NCBI GenBank assembly: GCA_947626685.1
Contig: CANQTD010000009.1
Coordinates: 1 to 56,069 of the forward strand
Direction: 5' to 3'
Length of the DNA: 56,069 nt
Source of the DNA: an uncultured Clostridia bacterium
GTDB taxonomy: Bacteria; Bacillota; Clostridia; Christensenellales; Borkfalkiaceae
The notes below the pieces were generated by a model. The model searched no databases and was not told the DNA's origin. It was given only the letters and a program-made list of their open reading frames with translations. Of this stretch, positions 33,931 through 42,177 are shown one piece after another. Numbering within the stretch: the stretch's first letter is position 1; the number at the start of each line of letters is the position of its first letter. Position numbers and translations under genes: made by a program.

Positions 33931-33972
33931 TTGAGAACAGACAAGCGCGGCGCGGACCATGTCCGCGCCGCG
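33931..33972 (+). repeat. 42-bp GC-rich hairpin repeat, copy 3
   Basis: Third identical copy, 33 bp after the stop of the DUF6273 lipoprotein. Like copy 2 it is followed by CCTTTTCGTATG. Confidence 0.9.
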
Positions 33973-33994
33973 CCTTTTCGTATGGGATAAATCA

Positions 33995-34190
33995 ACCGCA
34001 TTTTCCGTTGCCCTTTGGGGGTCGCAAAACGCAGTTCTCGTTGCTCCCTTTGGGGTCGCAAAACGCACCGTCCCCCCTTGCTGTCCCCTTTGGGGAAAGT
34101 GGCACGAAGTGCCGAAAGGGGTTTTGATATAAGCGAACCCCCTCAGTCCGCAATGCGGACAGCTCCCCCAGAGGGGGAGCCAAGATGCCG
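33995..34190. repeat. Composite palindromic repeat, inverted partial copy D
   Basis: This gap holds no gene. CCCTTTGGGG-GTCGCAAAACGC units (34010-34070) and the CTGTCCCCTTTGGGG segment (34081-34095) are the reverse complement of the GCGTTTTGCGACCCCAAAGG blocks at 18350 and 49255. The end (34140-34185, CAGTCCGCAATGCGGAC) is related to 17975-18000. Confidence 0.82.
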
Positions 34191-34202
34191 GCTTTGGTGA
34201 AG

Positions 34203-34598
34203 TCACTTCATCAGGTCGACGAGGGTGTAGCCCGCGAGGAAGTTGTAGACCGTCTCGTCGAGCGCGCGCCAGACGGGAAGGGTGGGACAGGTCGCCGCGT
34301 GGGGGCAGTCCGCCTCCTTTTTGCCCGTGCAGTCGGTCGCGGAGAGCGAGGTCTCCGTCTCGCGCAGGACTTCGGCGAGGGTATAGTCCGAGGGCGCGCG
34401 GGAGAGGGTGTATCCGCCGTTTTTGCCGCGCGTGGATTCCACGAACCCCGCCTTCACGAGCAGCCCCATGATATTTTCCGCATATTTATACGGCACGTTT
34501 TCCTCGGCGGCAAGCTCGCGGAGCGACGCGCTCTCCTTCCTGCGGGCAAGCGCCGTCATCATGCGCAGGGCATACCGTCCCTTTGTCGAAATGATCAT
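34203..34598 (-). CDS. Rrf2-family Fe-S-type transcriptional regulator (IscR-like)
   Basis: A 131-residue Rrf2 protein. The winged HTH fills residues 1-80 (MIISTKGRYALRMMTALA, SLRELAAEENVPYKYAENIMGLLVKAGFVESTRGKNGGYTL). Three Cys in the loop 92-108 (DCTGKKEADCPHAATC) match the cluster-ligand pattern of IscR. Such regulators sense the cell's [2Fe-2S] status and repress the cluster-assembly operon. Third gene of nifS-nifU-rrf2; its ATG overlaps the nifU stop by 4 bp. A matching operator lies at the nifS promoter. Confidence 0.92.
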   Translation of the reverse strand: MIISTKGRYALRMMTALARRKESASLRELAAEENVPYKYAENIMGLLVKAGFVESTRGKNGGYTLSRAPSDYTLAEVLRETETSLSATDCTGKKEADCPHAATCPTLPVWRALDETVYNFLAGYTLVDLMK

Positions 34599-35041
34599 AC
34601 GTTTTCCCCGTCATGGTCGTGTTCGTGCGCACACAGCGCGCACTTGAACTGCGCCTCGTCGTAGGGGATATTGTTCTTCTTATAGTAGTCGAGAACGGCG
34701 GCCTGCACAGCTTCCTCCGCGAGCACCGAGCAGTGCAGCTTGTGGGCGGGAAGCCCGTCGAGCGCCTCCGTGACCGCCTTGTTCGTGAGCTGCAACGCCT
34801 CCGAAATGGGCTTGCCCTTGATCATCTCCGTCGCCATCGAGCTGGAAGCGATCGCGCTGCCGCAGCCGAACGTTTCGAACTTCACATCGGTGAGAATGCC
34901 GTTCTCCACTTTGATATACATTTTCATGATATCGCCGCACTTGGCATTGCCCACTTCGCCGACCCCGTCCGCATCCTCAATGACGCCCACGTTGCGCGGG
35001 TGGCGGAAGTGGTCCATCACCTTTTCACTGTACAATGACAT
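34595..35041 (-). CDS. nifU: NifU/IscU-type Fe-S cluster scaffold
   Basis: A 148-residue scaffold protein. Cys ligands are at KCGD (about 35), GCGSAIASSS (about 60) and HCSVLAEEA (about 103), the three conserved cluster-binding Cys of IscU. Residues 125-148 add a Cys/His-rich tail (CALCAHEHDHD) not found in E. coli IscU but frequent in Clostridial NifU. Sulphur comes from the NifS encoded 57 bp upstream. Confidence 0.94.
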   Translation of the reverse strand: MSLYSEKVMDHFRHPRNVGVIEDADGVGEVGNAKCGDIMKMYIKVENGILTDVKFETFGCGSAIASSSMATEMIKGKPISEALQLTNKAVTEALDGLPAHKLHCSVLAEEAVQAAVLDYYKKNNIPYDEAQFKCALCAHEHDHDGENV

Positions 35042-35098
35042 AATAAACTCCTTTTTGAAAAAAGCTCTTTTTCCGCTCCCCGTGCAGGAGAGCGACGG

Positions 35099-36286
35099 TT
35101 ACAAAATGAATTGGCGTTTGCCCGTTTGCAGATCCCGCCAGACGGGGGACATGCCCCTCAGATACGCTACGACTTCGGGAATGACTTGGAGCAGGTAGTC
35201 GACGTCCGCCTCGGTGTTCTCCTCGCCGAGCGTGATGCGCAGCGAACCGTGCGCGACGTCGTGCACCCTTCCGATCGCGAGGAGCACATGGGAGGGGTCG
35301 AGAGAGCCCGACGTGCACGCGGAGCCCGAGGAGGCGCACACGCCCTTGTCGTCGAGCAGAAGGAGGAGGGATTCCCCTTCGATACCCTCGAAGCAGAAGC
35401 TCGTATTCCCGGGGAGGCGGCGGACCCTGTCGCCGTTGAGAATGCTGTGCGGGATCTTGGAAAGCCCGTCGATGAGCTTGTCCTGTAACTTGCGCAAGAG
35501 CGCGTCCGTGGCACCCATGTCCGCGATCGAGGCTCGCAAAGCCTCCGTCATCGCGGCAATGGCGGGCAGATCTTCCGTTCCCGCGCGCTTGCCCCGTTCC
35601 TGCGCCCCGCCCTCGATGAGGGGGGAGAGGGGAGCCCCGCGGCGGACGTAGAGCGCGCCTACGCCTTTGGGACCGCCGAACTTGTGCGCCGAGAGGGCGA
35701 GGTAGTCGCACCCGATCTTCTTCACGTCGACGGGAATGTGCCCGACCGCCTGCACCGCGTCGGTATGGAAGAGCACGCCGCGGCGGCGGCAGATCTCGCC
35801 GATCTCTTCGACGGGCTGGATGGTACCGATCTCGTTGTTGGCGAGCATCACGGAGACGAGCGCGGTGTTTTCGTCGATGGCGTTCTCCACATCGGCGGGG
35901 GAGACGATCCCGTTTTCGCCCACGGGGAGAAGGACGACCTCGAAGCCTTCCTTCTGCAACTTATTGAGGGTGTGCAGGACCGCATGGTGTTCGATGGCGG
36001 TCGAAATGAGTTTCTTCTTTCCCTTCCGCGCGCCGAAGGAGGCGGCGGAGAGAATGGCTTGGTTGTCCGATTCGCTCCCGCCCGAGGTGAAGTAGATCTC
36101 CCGCGCGTCGGCGCCGAGAAGATCTGCGATGCGCTCGCGGCACTCGGTGAGCTTTTCCTGCGCCTTTTGCCCCACGGTGTGCAGGCTGGAAGGGTTGCCG
36201 TAGTAGGCCGCGGCGGTCTCCGCGTACACCCTTGCCGCACTCTCGCGGAGTTTGGTCGTCGCCGCGTGGTCTGCGTAAACAAACAT
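35099..36286 (-). CDS. nifS: NifS/IscS-type cysteine desulfurase
   Basis: A 395-residue PLP enzyme that takes sulphur from cysteine. Visible: YADHAATT (residues 4-11), FTSGGSESDN (about 70), AIEHHAV, HTDAVQAVGH, the PLP Lys in LSAHKFGGPKGVG (about 202), and the catalytic Cys in SSGSACTSGSLDPSHVL (about 325). The ATG at 36286 follows AAGGAGACC. First gene of the operon; the longer upstream frame runs through the promoter and is not used. Confidence 0.95.
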   Translation of the reverse strand: MFVYADHAATTKLRESAARVYAETAAAYYGNPSSLHTVGQKAQEKLTECRERIADLLGADAREIYFTSGGSESDNQAILSAASFGARKGKKKLISTAIEHHAVLHTLNKLQKEGFEVVLLPVGENGIVSPADVENAIDENTALVSVMLANNEIGTIQPVEEIGEICRRRGVLFHTDAVQAVGHIPVDVKKIGCDYLALSAHKFGGPKGVGALYVRRGAPLSPLIEGGAQERGKRAGTEDLPAIAAMTEALRASIADMGATDALLRKLQDKLIDGLSKIPHSILNGDRVRRLPGNTSFCFEGIEGESLLLLLDDKGVCASSGSACTSGSLDPSHVLLAIGRVHDVAHGSLRITLGEENTEADVDYLLQVIPEVVAYLRGMSPVWRDLQTGKRQFIL

Positions 36287-36321
36287 AGTGGTCTCCTTGC
36301 TTCGATTCGCTTTGGCGAACG

Positions 36322-36372
36322 AATTCCTATCTTTTCGATAGGAATTATAACACAGCATGTGCGGTTTGTCAA
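36322..36372 (-). promoter_or_regulatory. nifS promoter with probable Rrf2 operator
   Basis: Minus strand: TTGACA (36372-36367), 17-bp spacer, TATAAT (36349-36344). A perfect 10-bp inverted repeat AATTCCTATC/GATAGGAATT around 5 bp (36322-36346) overlaps the -10 box and the start of transcription. Confidence 0.85.
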
Positions 36373-36428
36373 CGGTTTTTACGCGTCTCCTGCGGGAATG
36401 TGCGGCTTTTTTCGTGAGTGGGGTAAGT

Positions 36429-36560
36429 AAGGCTTCCCCCCGTTGGGGGGAAGCTCCCGCAGAGCGGGAGATGAGGGGAGCTCCCAATCGGAATGCCCCT
36501 CATCCGTCATGGCTACGCCGTGCCACCTTCCCCCCCACAGGGGGAAGGCTTGTTCTTTTC
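36429..36560. repeat. Composite repeat, inverted partner of 19.5 kb
   Basis: Reverse complement of 19508-19627 with few changes. Includes the CACGGCATAGCCGTG-type hairpin in the form GGCTACGCC and long G and C runs. No gene. Confidence 0.85.
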
Positions 36561-36579
36561 CGTTTTCTTTTGGAAAGCA

Positions 36580-36850
36580 CCCCCTCCCCTACCCCTCCCC
36601 CTCAAGTATAAGGGGGAGGGCGAGTGCGTGAGATTTCCGTCGCCTCCCTTTGAAGTATAGGAGGGCGAGTGCGTGAGATTTCCGTCGCCTCCCTTTGAAG
36701 TATAGGAGGGCGAGTGCGTGAGGTATCCGTCGCCTCCCCCCTTTTGTCTCACAAAAGGGGGGAGGGTAGGGTGGGGGGTCATTCAAATCAAGAGACACCC
36801 TTTCCGTCACCTTTGGTGACACCCACCCCTCAAGGGGTGGGCAAGGCATG
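36580..36850. repeat. 45-bp tandem repeats and flanking hairpin
   Basis: Three 45-bp units begin with GAGGGCGAGTGCGTGAG at 36616, 36661 and 36706. They are followed by a hairpin with CCTCCCCCCTTTTG/CAAAAGGGGGGAGG arms, related to 20204-20234. The block 36791-36845 repeats 19456-19508. Beyond it, to the rpsR stop at 36950, is a short G-rich hairpin (36874-36892) and a CTGCAAATG triplet repeat near 36898; no gene is visible in 36287-36949. Confidence 0.88.
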
Positions 36851-36949
36851 CGGGTTTTGGGGCAAAAAAATATCCCCGCGGGGGTGCGGGGATGGATTCT
36901 GCAAATGCTGCAAATGCTGCAATTTTGCAATGTTGCAAATGGCGGCGGG

Positions 36950-37306
36950 TCAGTCTGCCTTGAAGGGCAGGAGAGCGGCGACGCGGGCGCGCTTGATCGC
37001 TTTTGCAAGCTGTCTCTGGTGAAGCGCGCAGGTGCCTGTCATTCTGCGGGGGAGGATCTTGCCGCCCTCCGCGATGAACTTTCTCAGTTTTGCCGTTTCC
37101 TTATAGTTGATCTCGGACTTTTCCTGGCAGAAGAGGCAGACTTTCTTGAAGTTCTGCTTTTTGAAACCCTTCTTGCCGAGGCGATCGCCGCGGTCGCCTC
37201 TTTCGGGGCGGTCTCCCTTTTCGCGGGGCGCGGGCGCCTCAGCGGAGACTTCTGCGGGAACTTCTTCCGTTTCAACGGGAGCGGTCACAACTTCGTTCTC
37301 TTCCAT
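36950..37306 (-). CDS. rpsR: 30S ribosomal protein S18 with long N-terminal extension
   Basis: A 118-residue protein. The C-terminal 70 residues are standard S18 ([48 protein letters not shown]). The first 45 residues are an acidic then Arg/Asp-repeat extension ([17 protein letters not shown]) about 30-40 residues longer than in model bacteria. An AGGAGAACC box precedes the ATG at 37306, and no later start has a box, so the extension is likely real. Last gene of rpsF-ssb-rpsR. Confidence 0.95.
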   Translation of the reverse strand: MEENEVVTAPVETEEVPAEVSAEAPAPREKGDRPERGDRGDRLGKKGFKKQNFKKVCLFCQEKSEINYKETAKLRKFIAEGGKILPRRMTGTCALHQRQLAKAIKRARVAALLPFKAD

Positions 37307-37374
37307 AAACGGTTCTCCTTATTTTCGATTTGATAGGGTGGGGTCGGGTTTTGCGGCAGGGGAGCCCCCGCTCC

Positions 37375-37806
37375 TCAGAACGGAATATCGCTGTCGTCGT
37401 CGAAAGATTCGAGGACGGGCTTCTTCTTTGCGGGCGCGCTTGCCGCGGGTGCGGAGGGCGCGTCGTAGAAATCGCCGCTGTTTTCTGAATTTCTTGTCGT
37501 GAGGAATTCCACGTCCTGCGCGATGACGTCGACCGCCGTGCGGCGCTGGCCCTGGTTGTCCTCATAGTTGCGGATCTGAATGCTGCCGGAGACGGCTACC
37601 TTGCTGCCCTTCTTCACATAGCGCGCGATGGTGTCGGCAAGGCCGCGCCAAGCGGTCACGTTGAAGAAGTCGGTCTGCCGTTCCCCGTCCTGCGAAGTGT
37701 AGGAGCGGTTGACAGCGATCGCAAAATGGCACACGCTTACGCCGCCGCCCGTCTCGGTGAGTTCGGGATCGCGGGTAAGGTTTCCGATCAAAAATACCTT
37801 ATTCAT
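37375..37806 (-). CDS. ssb: Single-stranded DNA-binding protein
   Basis: A 143-residue SSB: OB fold in residues 1-105 (MNKVFLIGNLTRDPEL, FFNVTAWRGLADTIARYVKKGSKVAVSG) and a C-terminal Ala/Pro linker ending in the acidic tip DDDSDIPF that docks partner proteins such as RecJ and PriA. Its ATG directly abuts the rpsF stop. The rpsF-ssb-rpsR order is standard in Firmicutes. Confidence 0.96.
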   Translation of the reverse strand: MNKVFLIGNLTRDPELTETGGGVSVCHFAIAVNRSYTSQDGERQTDFFNVTAWRGLADTIARYVKKGSKVAVSGSIQIRNYEDNQGQRRTAVDVIAQDVEFLTTRNSENSGDFYDAPSAPAASAPAKKKPVLESFDDDSDIPF

Positions 37807-38097
37807 TTACTTTTCCTCAACTTTTGTAATCATTCTGCGCAAGACGTCTTGCGAGATCCCCGCAACGCGGTCGAGCTCTTTGACGACGGGCGCGGGCGCT
37901 CTGAAGGTCATGAGGGCAAAGAAAGCGTCCGACTTGTAGTTGATGGGGTAAGCGGTCTTTTTCGTGCCCCACTTGTCGGTTGCTTCCACGCTCCCGCCCA
38001 TGGACGAGACGATATCGGCGTATTTTTTGAGTTCCGCCTCCCTCGCTTCCTCTTCCATGTCGCTTCTGAGCAGAATGAGCATCTCGTACTTCTGCAT
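37807..38097 (-). CDS. rpsF: 30S ribosomal protein S6
   Basis: A 96-residue S6 (YEMLILLRSDMEEEAREAELKKYADIVSSMGGSVEATDKWGTKKTAYPINYKSDAFFALMTF), full length for the family. It pairs with S18 in the 30S platform. The ATG at 38097 has GGGAGG 8 bp upstream; the in-frame GTG at 38106 lies inside that box and is rejected. Confidence 0.96.
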   Translation of the reverse strand: MQKYEMLILLRSDMEEEAREAELKKYADIVSSMGGSVEATDKWGTKKTAYPINYKSDAFFALMTFRAPAPVVKELDRVAGISQDVLRRMITKVEEK

Positions 38098-38174
38098 ACT
38101 TTTCACCTCCCGGACTTATTCGGCGTACCCTCCGCATCGCGCAGGGCACGCAAGGCTTGCGACTTTTCTTGCTT

Positions 38175-38203
38175 ATTATACTTGTTTTTTACGAAGAAGT
38201 CAA
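38175..38203 (-). promoter_or_regulatory. rpsF-ssb-rpsR promoter
   Basis: Minus strand: TTGACT (38203-38198), 17-bp spacer, TATAAT (38180-38175). Leader of about 70 nt contains inverted segments GCCTTGCGTGCCCTGCGCGATGC; an S6:S18 autoregulatory RNA is possible there but I could not confirm the fold. Confidence 0.8.
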
Positions 38204-38241
38204 CGACTTTTGCCGCGACTTCCCGTTTTTCGGAGAAATTT

Positions 38242-41200
38242 TTAGGTTATAATGTGTGCCATACTTCCGAGGTGTTTGACGAGAGACGCGATCTCGCTGA
38301 TAGCGACCTCGTTGAGGTTGTTCACTCTGCGCGGCTCTGCTTCGTTGTTGTGCTGGAATTCGATGGTGGAGATAAATTGTGCATACGGATTGCTCGGCAG
38401 GAGCCCGTGGAAGTAGAGCTGCCAAAGGGCCATGTCGGTCAGAACCGAGTTCACGTTCGTCACGAGGCTGTCCATCTCGAGAACGGACTTCTCCGCGTTG
38501 AATGTGATGACGCCGGTATCTTTGTTCACGCTGCCGAGCAGAAGGAACCAAATGCCGCGCATGTAGCGGTCGACCGGCTCGCCATCATAGATATACGTCT
38601 CCTGTACATCGGATTTATCGCAGGGTGCACCGCCTGCTGTGACGTACTTTTCCTCGAGCCATACCTTTTCGGTGATGGAGTAAGAGATCTCCGTTTGGTC
38701 GTTCTTTGTCGTTTTGGTCTGAATGACATCGGCGAGGGTGTAAGGATGATCGTTTTTGTCTAAAACCTGTCCGTCTTTGACCGACTTGTTCCCGTTCACA
38801 TAGTCGGTGATCCGGCAGTCGAGGTCGACGCGCTCGTCGGTCTCATCCGTCTTGGTGTACTCGTAGTAGAGCCCATAGGCGTCTTCCTTGACGTCGTACG
38901 TTTGCCCGTCCACGGTGCAGGTGAGTTTGCCGTCTGTCGTCGTCGATACCGTAATCTCGGTCCACTTCGAAGTATCCTTTTCATCATAGTCGACAATGGA
39001 GTAGGTGTACACGGGCGTGAGGGCAATGGTTTTTTCGTAGTAGTAAGGGGTCTGCCACTTTTCCTTTTCGGGGTCACGGTTTGCGGAGGCGCGCGCCGCG
39101 TCCGTCTTGACCTCGCCCTCGTATTTGGTTGCCCCGTCGTAATATTCGAGTGTTACCTCTTCCCCGCCGTGCATATATTTGACCGTGACGTCGGACTGCG
39201 TGATGGGGACGTCCCCGCCCTCACCCGACTTGGTGAGCGGATGGGGAACGAAGGGGTTAGTTTGAGTAGGGTCGTCGGCGTCTTTGTTATAATCTTCCTT
39301 TGCGTGATTCAGACTGTACAGCTCATACATTTTCGCATAGGTCATTCGGGTAGTTGCTCCCGACTCTGCCCCGGGGACTTTCACATCTTTGATTTCCATG
39401 AAGGAATAGATCTCGTCGCCGAACACTTCGCCGATGGTGAGCCTGCTCATGTCCTGCGCGAGCGTCTCGACGGTGGAATTGCCGAGATGGGAGAGGATCT
39501 TATTGTCCTGGATGGATGCCGCGCCGAGGATCTCGTTGAGCGAGAGGGTGTTCATGCGCGTCGAGAGCCCGCCGATGGTGCAGTCCTTCAACGCGACGAG
39601 AATGCCCGCGTCGCCCTCCTTGATCTCGATGACGTCGCCGAGGGTGAGGGAGTCGATCTTTTCCTGCTTGGTGAGGTCGGAGATGCGCCAATCCTTCATC
39701 GCCTGCATGATCTTGGAGGATTCGTCTCCGATGGTGAGGATCTGGCCGAGTTTGAGCCGTTCGATGCGGTTTTGGTTGGAGAGGTCGGAGATCTTCCAAT
39801 CCTTCATCGCCGCCATGATGCCCGCGTCGCCCTCCTTGATCTCGAGCACGTCGCCGAGTTTCAGGCTGTCGATGGTCTCCTGCTTTTGCAGATCGCCGAT
39901 CGTCTTGCCGCGGAGCGCCCACACGATGCCCGAAGTGCCCTCGGGTTTGGTGTCGTCTTCTCCCATCGGCACGTCGAACACGTCGCCGAGTTGGAGGCCG
40001 TCGATGGTCTCCTGTTTTTGCAGTTCGCCGAGCGTTTTTCCCGAAAGGGCGCGCATGATGCCCGAGGAGCCTTCGGAAACGCCGAGCACGTCGCCGAGCT
40101 TGAGGCTGTCGATCTTTTCCTGCTTGGTGAGGTCGGAAATCGTCCAATCGCTGATGGCATGCAGGAGCCCGCTTGTTCCGACGTCGGTCACATCGCCGAT
40201 CTTGATGCCGCCGACGAGGTCGTCCGAATTTTTCAGATCGCGTACAGTGTTCTTCGGATAGGGGGTCCATGTCGCGGGGTCGGCGGGATCGCCCGTGTTC
40301 GGGTCGCCGAGCATGACGACGGTTCCGTCTTTGATATAGTATTTCGCGTTGCCGGTGTAGGAGCGCGTTTGGGTCTCGGGATCGGTGACGATGTCTTGTG
40401 CGGGGTCAATGTTGTCGGGGTCGATGAGATACCGGCCTTCGCCGTCCTTTTCGATCTCGTTCCCGAACGCGATATAGCGCATGAGAGCGTCCGAATCCGC
40501 ATTGATGGTGAGCAGTTCGTCGATATACATGCCGTCGATGATCGTGGCGGAATTGTCGATGAGATCGCCGACGGTGTTGGGCTTGTGACCCTCCGCCATC
40601 TTCACGACGCCGTCCACGAAGTTCCAATCGGCACCCTTCGAGCCGTAGCAGAGGGAGAAGATGATCTCGCTGCCCGCATAGTCTTCCTCCGCTCTCAGCC
40701 CCATCATTTCGCCGAGGGGGAGACCGTTGAGAAGTCCGTTGGAATTTGTGGTGAGGTCGTTGATGGTGGTGGGCTTTTTCTCGGAGAGCAGCTTCACGGA
40801 GCCGCCTTCGAGCTCCCAATCCACGCCGCGGGAACCGTAGCACAGGGTGTACATGAGGGCGTTCTTTTGGATATCGTCGTCACTGACGCCGACGTCGAGC
40901 CCGAGCATGGAGCCGAGGGAGAGCCCCGAAATCACCTTGTTCGACTGCGTTCTGAGGTCGTCCACGGTGACGGGCGTCCTCTCGGACTTCATCACCACGA
41001 GGCCGTTTTCGTCCACGTCCCAATCGACGCCGCGGGAGCCGTAGCAGAGGGTGTACATGAGGGCGTTCTTTTCGTAAGTTCCCTCATCCACGCTCTCGAG
41101 CCCCATGAGGGAGCCGAGCGGAATGCCGAACACAAGCTCTTCGAGGCTGTCGCCCTCGCCCTTCGACATGTCGAGCAGGGTCTTGACGGTGAGGGCGCGG

Positions 41201-41967
41201 TCGGGGTTCAAAACGACGAGGTTGCCCCCTTCGTCGAAGGTATAGTCCGTGCCGCGTTCGCCGTACAAAATGGCGAGGACGGCGGAATCCGTCTCCTTCA
41301 CCCCGATGAGTTTTCCGAGTTCGAGCGAGGCGGCGAACGGGCCCGTCACATAGTCGAGCATGCCGCCGACGGGCGTCGCGTAGAGGACGTCCGTGTCGAC
41401 GTTGACGCCGTATTGCCCGAGCCTCTCCCAAACGGCGCCGAGGGCCTTGTCGAGATAGGGGGAGTACTTGCGCAGATCGTTCACGGTGAGGTCTTTGCCC
41501 TTGCCGATCGTCTTGACGAGGTCGGCGGCCGTGTCGAAGAGGGTCTTGTCGAGGTATTCTTCGCCGATATAGTCGCCGGCGTCCACGCCGAAGAAGTTCA
41601 ACGCCTTATTGAGGGGGGCGGAGCCGAGAAAGACGCCCGTCCCGAGGACCGCGCCGAGGACGATGAAGAGCCCGAACAGGAAGGCGAGAAGGACGGCGAG
41701 AATGCTGCGGAACCGCCCGCGGGGCAGATAGTGGCTGCGGGGGAAGATGAGGCCCGCTTCCACGAGCTCCTTTTCGAGGCGAAGTTTCTGCTTCTCGGTG
41801 AGATGCTCGATCTTCTCCTGCTCTTCGTTGACGCGGATGTATTTGACGGGGTCGCCCCATTCGTCCACATACGTCTCATCGTCTTTCGGGACCCGTTTTT
41901 TCTCAATGGGGTCGCCCCATTCGTCCACTTCGGGTCTGTTTTCGTTCTGATCGTTTCTATCGCTCAT
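38242..41967 (-). CDS. Giant repeat-rich single-pass membrane protein
   Basis: A 1241-residue protein of no family I know. Residues 1-85 are cytoplasmic-type, charged, with VDEWGDP repeated at 14-20 and 34-40. One membrane helix spans about 88-114. Outside there are two sets of tandem repeats. Four or so units of about 65-75 residues (about 150-470) share LMYTLCYGSRGVDW and a [TV]xxDL...LxLGxMxGL core. Seven or eight units of about 36 residues (about 585-856) share ISDLTKQEKIDSLKLGDV...GIMxAM. The last 385 residues are beta-rich, then helical. Neither a sortase motif nor a C-terminal anchor is seen, so an N-in/C-out topology is likely. Confidence 0.85.
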   Translation of the reverse strand: MSDRNDQNENRPEVDEWGDPIEKKRVPKDDETYVDEWGDPVKYIRVNEEQEKIEHLTEKQKLRLEKELVEAGLIFPRSHYLPRGRFRSILAVLLAFLFGLFIVLGAVLGTGVFLGSAPLNKALNFFGVDAGDYIGEEYLDKTLFDTAADLVKTIGKGKDLTVNDLRKYSPYLDKALGAVWERLGQYGVNVDTDVLYATPVGGMLDYVTGPFAASLELGKLIGVKETDSAVLAILYGERGTDYTFDEGGNLVVLNPDRALTVKTLLDMSKGEGDSLEELVFGIPLGSLMGLESVDEGTYEKNALMYTLCYGSRGVDWDVDENGLVVMKSERTPVTVDDLRTQSNKVISGLSLGSMLGLDVGVSDDDIQKNALMYTLCYGSRGVDWELEGGSVKLLSEKKPTTINDLTTNSNGLLNGLPLGEMMGLRAEEDYAGSEIIFSLCYGSKGADWNFVDGVVKMAEGHKPNTVGDLIDNSATIIDGMYIDELLTINADSDALMRYIAFGNEIEKDGEGRYLIDPDNIDPAQDIVTDPETQTRSYTGNAKYYIKDGTVVMLGDPNTGDPADPATWTPYPKNTVRDLKNSDDLVGGIKIGDVTDVGTSGLLHAISDWTISDLTKQEKIDSLKLGDVLGVSEGSSGIMRALSGKTLGELQKQETIDGLQLGDVFDVPMGEDDTKPEGTSGIVWALRGKTIGDLQKQETIDSLKLGDVLEIKEGDAGIMAAMKDWKISDLSNQNRIERLKLGQILTIGDESSKIMQAMKDWRISDLTKQEKIDSLTLGDVIEIKEGDAGILVALKDCTIGGLSTRMNTLSLNEILGAASIQDNKILSHLGNSTVETLAQDMSRLTIGEVFGDEIYSFMEIKDVKVPGAESGATTRMTYAKMYELYSLNHAKEDYNKDADDPTQTNPFVPHPLTKSGEGGDVPITQSDVTVKYMHGGEEVTLEYYDGATKYEGEVKTDAARASANRDPEKEKWQTPYYYEKTIALTPVYTYSIVDYDEKDTSKWTEITVSTTTDGKLTCTVDGQTYDVKEDAYGLYYEYTKTDETDERVDLDCRITDYVNGNKSVKDGQVLDKNDHPYTLADVIQTKTTKNDQTEISYSITEKVWLEEKYVTAGGAPCDKSDVQETYIYDGEPVDRYMRGIWFLLLGSVNKDTGVITFNAEKSVLEMDSLVTNVNSVLTDMALWQLYFHGLLPSNPYAQFISTIEFQHNNEAEPRRVNNLNEVAISEIASLVKHLGSMAHIIT

Positions 41968-42008
41968 GATCCGACGCTCCTTGTATCCGATTTCATATCA
42001 CTTTTCCC

Positions 42009-42037
42009 ATTATAATACAGAAATAAGCAAAAATCAA
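42009..42037 (-). promoter_or_regulatory. Promoter of the giant repeat protein
   Basis: Minus strand: TTGATT (42037-42032), 17-bp spacer, TATAAT (42014-42009). ACAAGGAGCG precedes the ATG at 41967. Confidence 0.8.
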
Positions 42038-42177
42038 GTGTTTTTTCGAACGAACTTTGTCTTTGCGCCACTTTCGTTTTCGCGCCGTGCCCGAAAAAGG
42101 GGCGGCGGAAGAAGGCGAAAGGGGGAATTTTTGGCACGTTCACGCGATCGGGGCATACCATGTCCGAAGTATGCCGT

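Noticed and set aside
38098-38174. S6:S18 autoregulatory RNA in the rpsF leader
   Set aside because: The leader has GC-rich inverted segments, but I could not recognise the conserved bulge sequence by eye, so it is not called.
38902-42015. A 1037-codon open frame on the plus strand opposite the giant repeat protein
   Set aside because: Antisense shadow of the repeat gene. The minus-strand frame has promoter, ribosome binding site, membrane helix and coherent repeats.
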